From: Sequoia sempervirens
Lineage: Eukaryota > Streptophyta > Pinopsida > Cupressales > Cupressaceae
Reading direction: 5' to 3'
DNA length: 64,000 bases
NCBI GenBank assembly: GCA_007258455.2
Contig: VDFB02018521.1
Location: 1-64,000 of the forward strand
Shown here: in pieces, positions 35,379-46,405 of the stretch
How the letters are laid out: each line of letters opens with the position of its first letter
Position numbering within the stretch: position 1 is the first letter of the stretch
Program-made: the position numbers and the translations under genes
Notes under the pieces: generated by a model
Seen by the model: only the letters and a program-made list of their open reading frames with translations
Told to the model about the DNA's origin: nothing
Database searches by the model: none

Positions 35379-36555
35379 TGTGAACACCAAACCTATAGAA
35401 ACTAATAAGAGACCAACAATCAAGTGTCAAACATGTTAGAAAGATCAATCTAGTGTTCCCTATGAAATTATTTAACCAAAATCACTAGAAAACATGAAAT
35501 ATCAAGAAATTGAACTAAATAAAGCATGTAATCTAAATAAAATCAGCTAAACCTCCATCCCATAGGGGGAGTGGTGCTCCTTTGATGTGGAAAGAATCCC
35601 TTTCCCAATCTCTTTTTGATGAAGTGTAGATGATCCAAGTGTAAAATTGACTATAATCTAGCTAAATTGCTTGAAGATGATGAAAAGCTATGGAGTGAAA
35701 TGCCTATAATGATAATGCTCTAAGTTGTGGATCCATATTATGAAAAGGATGTCTCTATTTATAGAAGCCAAGGGTTGAAGAATGGAGGAAATTGATGAAT
35801 GTAGGATAAATTAAGAGGCAATGAGAAAGTGCCAAGTGTCACAATTCTATTGGAGGAAGTTGGAGCACATTTTGGGAAATGTGTGAGTGGAGGAGGATGG
35901 AAGAGAAGTAAATGTTGATGGTTGAGAATTTGAAAATGGTGTAAGAGGAATTGAATGAGATTTGAGAGGATGTAAGAAGATTTGAAAGGTTGTAAGAGAA
36001 TTTATTGAAAATATAAGAGGATGCGATAGGTTTTTGAAAACCTTTGGAGGGAAATTGAATGAGAGGTGGTTGAGAGAAATATTCCTTAGATATGCCTTGT
36101 GAGGGAAAATAGATGAATTAAATAATTAATTGAAATTATTTTCATGTGCAACCTGGTTAGTTGACCATGAGTTGATTTAACTCTTGAGGAGTTAAAAGAT
36201 GGAGGAATTGATAATGATGATTAGAAAGTTGATTTAGGATCAATTAATCCAAAATTAATTAATTGGAGTGAATTAGGAGATGTGAAATTTGATTTGATTG
36301 ATTTTAATCAAATGAGAAGATTAAGAGAGGATTTAATTAAATGATTTTATTTTAATTAAATAAGATGAATAATTAGTTAGAAGAAGGTGAATTAATCCAA
36401 TAAATTTAATTATTTTATTAATAGTTGAATTTATGATTTTAATTAAATAATGTTGATTATTCAATTAATTTATCAATTTGAGATGATTTTAGAAGAAATG
36501 GTGTTAGTTGATCAAATCGATATCCAAGATCAATCAGACATTTTCGTTGTCTACA
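35379..36555 (-). mobile_element. Tat-type 5' LTR, copy in block B
   Basis: Counterpart of 30,805-31,988, with the same flanking leader on the left and CAACT plus copia LTR on the right. No separate Tat interior is attached beyond 35,215. Confidence 0.9.
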
Positions 36556-36960
36556 CAACTATTGTATTTAGTTGACCAAAATTATATGAGTACATAGCCT
36601 TGCATAGATAGGAAAGGATAAGGAAATCCACCTATGAGGTGGATTGACAAATTTCCCAAGATGTGGCACAAAAGAGTAGAAACCTGTGTCATATAGGTGT
36701 CAACCTTAGGATCCCTTGGAGTGTGCAAACCAACAACCTTATTGACCAAGTCCTCAACCTTGATGCCAAGTGTTGAGTGACCTTTGAGGTGAGATGGAAA
36801 GTCTTTCAACTTCAAAAGGGTAGCACATGAGGTTAACCAAATAACTCATTAACCTCTAGAGGTCTAAAATGTTGCACATTTAGTTAGACAAGATGTTGTC
36901 TAACCTTGTCAACCTAAGTACACTTAAGTATAGTGAATAGATTAATTATTCACACTAACA
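36556..36960 (-). mobile_element. copia-type LTR remainder, copy in block B
   Basis: Counterpart of 31,989-32,393 with the same polypurine tract at 36,961-36,969. Confidence 0.8.
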
Positions 36961-37593
36961 CCCCCCTTTAAGTGATACTTGGGGAGATCACAAAAGTGTA
37001 AATAGATAGAAATGGGTCTCGGCTAGAGGCCATGATAGGTACACATGTACAATGCATTCTCTCACAAAAGTAGAAAAACCTTAGAATACCTAGTGGGAAC
37101 AAAACTCCTCTCCAAAAAAAAGAATTAGAAGGATTTAAGACCTAAAAATATGTCCCTTGATGATAGGAACATGATGATGAAGAACTCTTGAAGCATGTCG
37201 AAGTTGTAAACTCTATTGATGATGAATTGGTGTCTGCTAGAATCAACAAAACTCCAAGAATTATGGATCAAGATGAGAGATACAAAACACTACATAAGTG
37301 AGCATATGAACACTTCTCAACTGATGTACACATAGTTTATTAAACTCTATGAAGTCGATAATACAGATATAGTACTATGATAAGGAGTACTAGAATCTCA
37401 AAATGTGATCCACTAAAATAATCCCCCATTCAAGAAATCAAGATAGAAGGTTCATGAGGCCTCCCAAAAAGAAGATTCCTCCACTACTTCATTGCAAGAA
37501 GCATTAGCATGACACATCATAGTACCTCCATAATGCTAAGAGAAAAAAGTAGACAAATTGAGATCGAGAGTGTGCAAGGAATGTAGAGATGTA

Positions 37594-37598
37594 CAAGG
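37594..37598. other. target-site duplication CAAGG, left copy
   Basis: CAAGG directly before TGAAATG; matched by CAAGG at 46,401-46,405. The same bases occur in block A at 33,025-33,029. Confidence 0.9.
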
Positions 37599-39323
37599 TG
37601 AAATGAAAAAAATAGGGGTTTTAAAATGATCAATTGATAAATAAAAAAAGGGTTATGATGGACCTATTTTCCTTTATTTCATTAGGAAATGAGATCCCCA
37701 CAATGAATTGATTAACAACCCTTAGGTGAATCAACCCTAAGTGAGAATCTTCGTATTTTCTTATGACTAAATTATGGGGGTCAAGGTCAAACATAACTTT
37801 GGGGAGAAAAACCAAAAATAGCAAATCAACACCAAAATGCAATCTAACACTTGAAACTTGAAGATTAAACTCAATATTTTCATAACCAAAAATAGAATGT
37901 AGATTTGAGAAGGGAAAAAATATGTATACCAGTCACCAAAAATGATTTTCATATGTTGATCTAAGACTCATTCACCCATGGGTGAGTGGTTCCAATTACA
38001 TGGGTTGCAACAATCTCTTAGAAGCCTTTGGTGCCGATTTGAAGCTTCTGATTTATCTAGGTCTTAGTGCTGAAAAGTTAGAAATCCGATCTATAGGTGA
38101 GATTCTGTGATTTGACAACAATTTTGACAACTTTTGCATCTTTTACAACTTTGTAAATCTTGCTCTTCAAAAGGTATTCAAGTCTTCTTTAACCTAAATC
38201 TGCAATCACAAACACAAGAGAGAAACTTTTTTGTTTTGGGTGAATAGGGGTTTGCGTTGGTCAAACCCCATTTTGGTAATCAAACCTTGAATTGAAATAA
38301 TGCATGAAAGAGGGAATGAAGAATGAACAAAGCTATGTTACCACTCAACAAAACCTTAAATCAAATATTGATAATGGAGATCTTAGGAGGTATGTAACTT
38401 TCATGAGATGATTGAATTGGATGTGGATCTTGACACTTGAATCTTGCTTGAAATATTTGACTTGATCATGAAACCTACATCACAATGTTAGCTCCAAAAA
38501 CATGCATGATGCATGAAGACTTTAACATGATGAATAGATCTTGAATGCTGCAAAAAATCTTTGATATATATGTACTCTTGAATGCTTTTTATTTCTCTTG
38601 AAATTCTCTTGTGAATCTTGATAAATACTCATAAAACTCTAGGTGAAACTTAGTGAAATAACCTTGTATTTATAGGTATGTATCATTAATTTCCAAAAAT
38701 TCAAATATCACAAGTCGACATTGAATTATGGATTTGAAAACACTAAAATACCACCAAAAACATAATTTAAATTTAGGTCCAAAGGACAGGGCGGTGGGCC
38801 TAGCTCGATTGGCTAAAGCATCCTGTTGCAGGTAAGAGGTCACAAGGTCTTGTCTCCCCACCGTCCCCGTGGTACCAGAGGGCGTGTCATGCCAGTGTCA
38901 CTGGTCACATGAAATTTTTTTACCAGGTGCACTACAGTTTATAAGAGGATGGATACCTAACCGATTCTTGTAGTCTAAAACAAATAGGTCCAAAGGTCTA
39001 GGGAGGACCCATTCACCTATGGACGAATGGGTCCCAGGTCCCTATACTTGGAACACACATTGCTCAATGTAAAGTGTTATATTTAGGCATTAATTAATGT
39101 CAAGTTTCCCCTTCAAAAAATGTAATTAAATAGGTTTGTAAATGAATTAAAGGGTTAATTAAGGCATATTTAAGTTCAATTAATTAAGAGGACCCAAATA
39201 AGTGTGTAAATGTAGAGGGGTACATTTACCGACACTAAATTAAGACATTATTAAATCCAATTATTAACTAGGAGGGCCAAAACAAGTGAGAAAATGTAAA
39301 GGGTTACATTTTCCTACACTACA
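37599..39323 (-). mobile_element. 3' LTR (left) of the gag-only element
   Basis: TGTAGTGTAGG start and ...TTTCATTTCA end on the minus strand. A TATA box (TATAAATA, minus) lies at about 38,667-38,674. About 230 bp longer than the right LTR, mostly because of the SINE insertion (211 bp with its duplication). Confidence 0.88.
38774..38996 (+). mobile_element. tRNA-derived SINE in the left LTR, copy in block B
   Basis: A 199-bp body (38,786-38,984) between TAGGTCCAAAGG repeats (38,774-38,785 and 38,985-38,996). A box at 38,801-38,812, weak B box at 38,846-38,856. About 12 differences from the block A copy, nearly all transitions. Confidence 0.9.
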
Positions 39324-41660
39324 TTTAGCCCCCATTTTAGTGGAGATGATGGCCTTGTGCCAAACTCATACTAAAGTAGATAATCAACAGAGGTCTAATT
39401 GTACAATTGTTAGAACAATAAGACGACCAAGATCAAGGAAGGATGATCAAGCCCCCAAGATCTAATATCTCATGGAAAAACCAACAAAGGCACCATGCCT
39501 ATGTTAAACATATATATGTATGCAAGAGTGACAAGATACTCAATCGTGCAATGTCAAAGACTCAAAGAAGGAAAATAAAATGAAAAGAAAAAGGGGTGGA
39601 TCAAGGCTCGATTTTCCAACACAATGTGGAATAGGCCTTAGCTATTTTTCCAAAAATGTTGACAAGTGGAACATATTGTCCACTATGCAAACAACAATGT
39701 ACGCTCACATGGGCTAGTGGAATCCCTTGTCCACTAGGTGAGCCCCCAAGGGTGGTAAATGAGAGAATCTTATTAGGCTCACATACCATACCAAAGTTAT
39801 ACCTCCGATAAATTTAATAAGGCACCACACAATATGAACTTCGAGCTTCATAAGGCTTAGCAAGTTGTGTTATGTAAACACTTATGAACAAACAAGGCAC
39901 CATAGGCAAGAAAAGTGTGTTATGCTTGGTGGCCATGAAAAAGGGTTGTAACTTTGATCTTCATAAGGTTAGCAAGTTGTGTTATGCTAAACACTTATGA
40001 ACAAAATGCAAATAGTATAAGATATGTTCAAAGGCATTTTTCTTAGTTCATGGAAGGTCTCCCCTTAGGGAACATCGTGCCTAATGTCTCCAAGAGAGAA
40101 CAAGTCTAGGATAAAAGATTCACAACTTAGCGAATGCAACGCGTAGCATCACCACTAAGAGGAAAGTCGTATGCCAATAAAGGTCACACTCTTGGAGGAC
40201 ATCAAACCCAATGACATCACCAAGAAGAAGACACATCACAAGAAGTAAGAAGACCGCGCAATGAAACATAAGATATAGTCCAAGATCTCCAAAAATGATA
40301 ATTCCAATGTATGCCCCCACTTTAAAGAAATTGCTAACACCATGTTGTGAGAAATTACTTTAAAGTAGCAAATGATAAATGAAGACATGAGAGCTTATTT
40401 GGAAAGCCCTATGCCAAGTCATATGTTTCCAAAAGAAGCTATGTCATGAAAATGGGTTGCCCCCAAAATGAAGTCCCAAAATCACATAAGGGATCCACGG
40501 ATTCGGGGTCAGCATATGTCTTTGCTACAATGATATTATAGAGCTCAGAAATGTCATCATTCCCAAAATAACTCATGGAAAAAGAAGAATGACACATAGA
40601 GATCGAAAAAAAAGAAAAATCCTTTTGGGTCAACATGGAAGAGACCTAAACGTCTCGATGCCTTGTGTCATCCCCAAAAGGAAAACACAAGACAAAGAAA
40701 AAGTAAAAGTTTTCGACATATAGAAAAATGAAGGTACAAATATAGGAATGAACATGAAGACATATCAAACAAAATGATACTGGGGATCACATTACATACA
40801 TGCAATCACATAAAGAACATGAAAATGAAAATAAAGATAAGACTAGTAAGGCACATGTAAGTCAACCTATAGCAGGTCATCCACATCTCAATCTTGTTCA
40901 TCGTATGTGGAAGGCATACAACTAGCCAAAGGGATAACATCAAGTGCCAAACTAGGACAAGCACTAATTTCAGCACATGTTGAATCACTCTTTATAGGAG
41001 GATCATCACGATTGTTATCATTTAAGATCATGGAAGAGGAAAACAAAAAATTATCTCTTCATGCAATTCCTCATCAATTTCATTATCATCATCCAAGTTT
41101 ATCATAACAAAAGGTCTTATGATAATATCCATAGAAGGTTATTATTCTTGTTGTGTTCAAGTTTTAGGATTTTCTTGTTTCGACAAAGGTGGAGAATCAT
41201 CATGCACTGCTTGAGGTAAGTTTGGATTGCTAATTTTTATGTTGTTATTTTCTTATTTTTCTTACAACAAACAAGCAATAGCATGACATCTACGACTGTG
41301 CTCTCTATCATTTCAATTTATTTTCATTCAGTTTTCAAGTTGTGTTTGTGTAGGGGAAAGTTTATCAACCATAGGTTTATTTTCTTCCCTTAAGGGGGGA
41401 ATGGAAGGAACCATGGGAGGTTGTTCAACCACTTTCTCTTTAAATTTATAAACTTGTTTGATTTTAGGAGACACAACGATGCTTATTTAGTTATCTTGTG
41501 GTCTCTTATAGGAAATAGGTGGAGGGTTTACTATGTTTCAATGTTGGTTACTTGGAAGGGCTATTAGTTCAATCATGGTTTCGTCAAGGATGGGAGGCTC
41601 AATCGTGGGTTGAGGCATATTGCTAAGGGATAATTTTGTTATGTTTTTTGCCTTAAAATA
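39324..41660 (-). other. 3' non-coding interior of the gag-only element
   Basis: Starts with the polypurine tract. No RT, RNase H or integrase motif in any frame that I can see; only short ORFs of no recognised family. Confidence 0.6.
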
Positions 41661-42540
41661 TTAATAATATTTGAAAAATAAGTCCTCACAAGGCCTAATA
41701 GGTTCCATAGGTTTGGGCCAAAAGAAATCCATTGAGAAATTCCCATGGGAAGACATAGGATTAAATCCACTATGATGCACAGTAAAGACCTCATTGCCAA
41801 ATGGAAACTTTAAGCATTTATGCACAATCAATAGGATGAAATTCTTCGAGCAAAGCCATGGATAGCCTAACTTCACAGGAAATTGGTTCGACAACAGGAT
41901 GATGGAAAATGAGACACGTAATTGTTCTAGTCCAACTTTGAAAGGAAGAGTTCTCGAACCTATCGTAGGGCAAGAAAAACCATTATGCATTTTGATCAAT
42001 GCTTTTTGTTTTTCATAAGTATCTTGATAAAGCTCATGCACAAACAAGAATTCTTCAATGATCACATTATCTACACAAACGGGATCAATTAATATCCCAT
42101 TAGTAGGCTTGTCATTGATTATTCCAGCTATGTAAAGAGGACCATTAGGTGCATGTTTAATTATGTCATGTTATGAGAAAGAAATATCAAGAGGTATTTT
42201 AGTTAGGCCCTTACGAGGTTTTAACTTCAATAATTCCAATCATATTGTTTGTGTTCTTTGTGATTTCATCATTTTTGTTAACATTCATCACATCATTCTT
42301 TGTTTCACTAGCTTTGACAAAGGAAATTTTATGATTTTTCATAGGATTAGTAAAGATTTGCAAATATTGATTAGGAGGGGCTACAGACTTATTACCTTAA
42401 TCATTAACACCACCAATTTGAATATGATTAGAATCAATGAGATCTTGCACAAGATGTTTAATACACTTGCAATATTTTGTATCATGTCCATTTTTTTGGT
42501 GAAAGTAGCAATAGGTATTTTGTCTATAGTTAGAAGATAG
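41661..42540 (-). pseudogene. protease-like region of the gag-only element
   Basis: The frame 41,661-42,065 contains PVKLGYPWLCSKN followed by HKCLKFPFGNEVFTV and a SHGNFSMDFFWPKP-like tail, which corresponds to the second half of the gypsy retropepsin region and the spacer before RT in this type of element. The first half with the catalytic Asp is not clearly seen. The plus-strand frame over 42,163-42,540 is antisense shadow. No RT follows downstream, where an autonomous relative would have it. Confidence 0.6.
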
Positions 42541-42600
42541 AGGCTTAGTAGGATCAGGAGCTCTAGCAAAAGGTAAGGAAATTAGTTTATGGTTTAAGAG

Positions 42601-44218
42601 TTACAACATGATATTATGAAGGGTATCAGGTAGAGGGGTGAATTGCTTATTTCTATTAGAAAATGTGTATGGATTTGTCATCTTTATAGCAACCACTTGG
42701 TTATCAACATGTTGATTTGGTTGAGGGGGATTAAGTTGTAAAAAATCCTTATTTTGTTTCTTGAATGATTGATAGTTATTATGAGATGTGGCATATTTTT
42801 CAGAGTGGCTAGAGGGAGTTTTCACTTCATGACTAATCAAATTTTGATAATCACGAAGGGCAGTACACAACTATGTGAAGGAGGGAAATTTCAACATCTC
42901 AAGCTTAGTTTGGACTTTTCTTTGCAAATTGGAAATAAACATTCTTTGAAGTTCATCATCGAGAATCTTAATGTTTATTTGTGAGTAGAGCAATTGGTAT
43001 CATGCTATGAAATCAGTGAACTTTTCATCATCCTTTTTTCTGCATGTCATTAAAACATCCAAGGCCATTTTAGGACCCATATGTATTTGGGAGTGATTGT
43101 AGAAGCCATCAATAAGTTCATTGAATAAACATATTGAATTATTCAATAAGGAGCAAAAGCATTCCAAAGCAGTATCCTTCAAGGATCTAGGGAAGAGTTT
43201 AGCCAAGAGTTTATCCTCAAGAATGAAGTCACTACATAGGGTTGTATATGTAGAAACATGGCTAATACCTTGTGGAATTTCTCAAATCTATAAATCTCTA
43301 TACCTTGTGGCATTTGTGTTCTCAATATCTCCAAGGACAAGGGATTTATTTTGACATATTGTGAAGGTTGGCCATTTTCATTTTGACTTAATGCAACAAT
43401 TTGTTGTTGGAGGGATGAAACATTTTGCAAGAGTGTGTTAAGGACAAGATCATTGTTAATGTTGTGATATGGAGGTGAATAAGGTGGAGGTGTATATGTA
43501 TGCAGAGGGAAAGTGACTTGTAAGTTTGTGATGGGAGATAGATTAGGAGATATGAGATTTGAATGCACAAAGCTAAAGGGAATCCTAGTGGAGATACCTA
43601 AGGAAATGTTGACATTGCTAGTAGGTTGTGTGGTTGTTGTAATAGTTGGATTGGTGTATGTTAGAATAGAGGTTATGGTTGTGGAAGGAGGAATTGAAAT
43701 TCCTCCTTGGATTTGGGTATACCCCAAAGTTTGAGCATAATTAGTTATGGTAGGGACATGTTTATTAATAACATGATCCAAGCTACGAACAATCTCTATT
43801 CCTTTTTCATTTTTTAATTATTCTCCTCATGTTATCTATTCATAGGGACCACATTAGGAGCATTTCATTCACAACTCACAAAATCTTGTAATTTATCAAG
43901 TTCTCCATCCGTTCTTCTAATGTTCTCATGAGGGAAATTAGCAATCATTGCATCAACATCAATCACATTAGGTGTAGGCAGGGAAGGTATGTGAAATGTA
44001 GAGTTAAGGGTATGATCCATAGTGGGTTGACTAGTGTCAACACTATAAGTGAAAGAGATAGAGAACCCGAGATCCACAGCGAGTGATGTATCATGGGATG
44101 ACATGAGTCTTGAACTATGTCTCACAATAGTATTGGCAATAGGACACCAAGTTGTGAATCTTATGCAAGTTTCACAAACCCAAGGTGCACCCAAAATGGA
44201 TAAGTAAAATGCAATCAA
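42601..44218 (-). pseudogene. gag of the gag-only gypsy element
   Basis: Four minus-strand frames in a row. 43,865-44,218 is a leader-like region. 43,179-43,781 is rich in Thr, Pro, Ser and Ile, with LLQNVSSLQQQIVALSQNE and MPQGIEIYRFEKF near its end. 43,000-43,206 is the gag core (LFPRSLKDTALECFCSL, FNELIDGFYNHSQIHMGPK, KKDDEKFTDFIA), a clear Retrotrans_gag match. 42,601-42,870 is a Gln/Asn-rich tail. They need frameshifts to join, so the gene is broken. The gag core differs from the gag at 25.9 kb. Confidence 0.82.
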
Positions 44219-44490
44219 ATACCCTAGAATGTAAAGTGTAATGCAAGCAATTTTTAGATTTAAAGCAAGATAATTTTCTGATTATGCTATGCAAAAACTT
44301 GAAAATGATGTCTTTTAGATACAATTATGAATTCAAACAATGCACTGAATTTGAAAATTATACTTAATATGAACAATTTCAAATAGCATAGATTCTCGAA
44401 ACTGAAACAACAAACTGAATACAGAAACAGAGAATGCAAATACAATGATTTTAATTCTCAAAAATTTAGAAAAGGCCATGATCAGGGACT

Positions 44491-44510
44491 CATTCGCCCA
44501 TGGGCGAATG
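44491..44510. repeat. 20-bp perfect palindrome CATTCGCCCATGGGCGAATG
   Basis: Exact inverted repeat in the gag leader. Imperfect versions occur in each LTR copy near both ends: about 33,409 and 34,440 (A), 37,969 and 39,009 (B), 45,280 and 46,088 (right LTR). Confidence 0.85.
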
Positions 44511-44886
44511 GGTCTCACTTTAGGGTTTTTAAAAATTAATTTTCAAGTTTTTGAGATGATTTATATGGTTTTTAGATTCTAGTTTCAGATAGTGAGTTAC
44601 AATTTCAGATTTTTGTGAAATGAGGTCTAAATGCAAGTGCAAAATAGTGCTAAATGACAAACAAAAAGACCTAATTTGAGATGCAATTTTGATTCAATTT
44701 TTTAATGTAAATGAATGATGATGAGATGTTATGTAAACACTATACAAAATGATTGATATTTTTGAATTTTCTAGATTTTAAAGAATGCAAAAATGTAAAC
44801 CTAAAACCCTAAATGAGATGTAAATGAATGTAAAACCTAGATCTAGCGCTAAAAATGGATTCCAAATCAATAAGATATGATGCTCA

Positions 44887-44902
44887 AAAGTCGGGTTCAC
44901 CA
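44887..44902 (-). other. primer-binding site of the gag-only element
   Basis: TGGTGAACCCGACTTT on the minus strand, three bases inside the right LTR. tRNA species not identified. Confidence 0.6.
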
Positions 44903-44905
44903 AAA

Positions 44906-46400
44906 TGAAATGAAAAAAATAGGGGTTTTAAAATGATCAATTGATAAATAAAAAAAGGGTTATGATGGACCTATTTTCCTTTATTTCATTAGGAAATGAG
45001 ATCCCCACAATGAATTGATTAAAAACCCTTAGGTGAATCAACCCTAAGTGAGAATCTTCAGAATTCCTTATGACTAAAGGATGGGGGTCAAGGTCAAACA
45101 TCACTTTGGGGAGAAAAACTAAAAATAGCAAATCAACACCAAAATGAAATCTAACACTTGAAACTTGAAGATTAAACTCAATATTTGCAGAACCAGAAAA
45201 CATAATGCAGATATGAGAAGGGGAAAAACATGTGTACCAGTCACTGAAAGTGTTTTTTAGAAGTTGATCTGAGACTCATTCACCCATGGGAAAATGGGTC
45301 CAAGTGTAGGGGTTGCAACAATCTCTCGAGATCCTTTGGTTCATATCTAAAGCTTTTGATTTGTCCAGGTCTCAATGCCAAAAAGTCAGAAATCCAATTT
45401 GTAGGTGAGATTCCATGGTTTGACAATAACTTTGGAAACTTTGTAAATCTTGATCTTCAAAAGGTCTTCAAGTCTTCTTCAACCTAAATCTGCAATCACA
45501 AACAAAAGAGAGAACAATGTTTGTTTTGGGTGAATATGGGTTTTCCTTGGTCAAACCCCATTTGGTAATCAAACCTTGAATTGAAATAATGCATGAAAGA
45601 GGGAATGAAGAATGAAAAAAGCTATGTTATCACTCAATAAACCCTTAAATGAAATCTTGATAATTGAGATCTTAAGAGGTCTACAACTTGCATGAGATGA
45701 ATGAATTGGATGTCGATCTTGACACTTGAATCTTCCTTGAATTACTTGACTTGATCATGAAACCTACATCACAATGTTAGCTCCAAAAACATGCATGATG
45801 CAAAAAGACTTTGACATGATGAATAGATCTTGAATGTTGCAATAAATATTTGATATATCTACTCTTGAATGCCTTTGATTTCTCTTGAAATGCTCTTGTG
45901 AATCTTGAAAAATGCTCATAAAACTCTAGGTGAAACTTAGTGAAATAACCTTATATTTATAGTTATATATCCTTAATTTCCCAAAATTCAAATATCACAA
46001 GCCGACCTTGAATTATGGATTTTGAAAACATTAAAATACCGCCAAAAACATAATTTAAATTTAGGTCCAAAGGTCTAGGGAGGTCCCATTCGCCCATGGG
46101 GGAATGGGTCCCAAGTTCCTTTACCTGGAACACACATTACTTAATATAAAGTGTTATGTTCAGGCATTGATTATTGTCGGGTTTCCCCTTCAGAAAATGT
46201 AATTAAATAGGCTTGTAAGTGAATTAAAGGGCTAATTAAGCCATAATTAAGCTCAATTAATTAAGAGGGCCCAAATAAGTGTGTAAATATAAAGGGGTAC
46301 ATTTACCAACACTAAATTAAGGCATTATTAAGTCCAATTTTTAACTAAGAGGGCCCAAACAAGTGAGAAAATGTAAAGGGTTACATTTTCCTACACTACA
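44906..46400 (-). mobile_element. 5' LTR (right) of the gag-only element, SINE-free
   Basis: Same termini as the left LTR and several percent diverged from it. Carries the empty SINE site TAGGTCCAAAGG once at 46,062-46,073. Followed directly by CAAGG. Confidence 0.9.
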
Positions 46401-46405
46401 CAAGG
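46401..46405. other. target-site duplication CAAGG, right copy
   Basis: Matches 37,594-37,598; after it the copia-layer sequence resumes (TATGCTCCAAGG). Confidence 0.9.

Larger units (their letters stand above)
35215..39682. repeat. 4.47-kb duplicated block, copy B (right of the N gap)
   Basis: Begins with the text found at 30,640 and ends where copy A meets the gap (AACATATTGTCCA at 39,682 against AACACATTGTCCA at 35,114). The Tat LTR duplicate is 35,379-36,555, the CAACT duplicate 36,556-36,560, the copia LTR duplicate 36,556-36,960 and the gypsy LTR 37,599-39,323. Confidence 0.93.
37599..46400 (-). mobile_element. non-autonomous gypsy LTR element with gag and protease-like region only, 8.8 kb
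   Basis: LTRs at 37,599-39,323 (with SINE) and 44,906-46,400, target duplication CAAGG. A polypurine tract AAAATGGGGGCTAAA (minus strand, 39,324-39,338) lies inside the left LTR, and a primer-binding site TGGTGAACCCGACTTT (minus strand, 44,887-44,902) lies three bases inside the right LTR. The 5.6-kb interior has gag and protease-type reading frames (41,661-44,218) but no RT, RNase H or integrase motif. About 2.3 kb on its 3' side appears non-coding. Such elements need enzymes from a relative to move. Confidence 0.85.
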
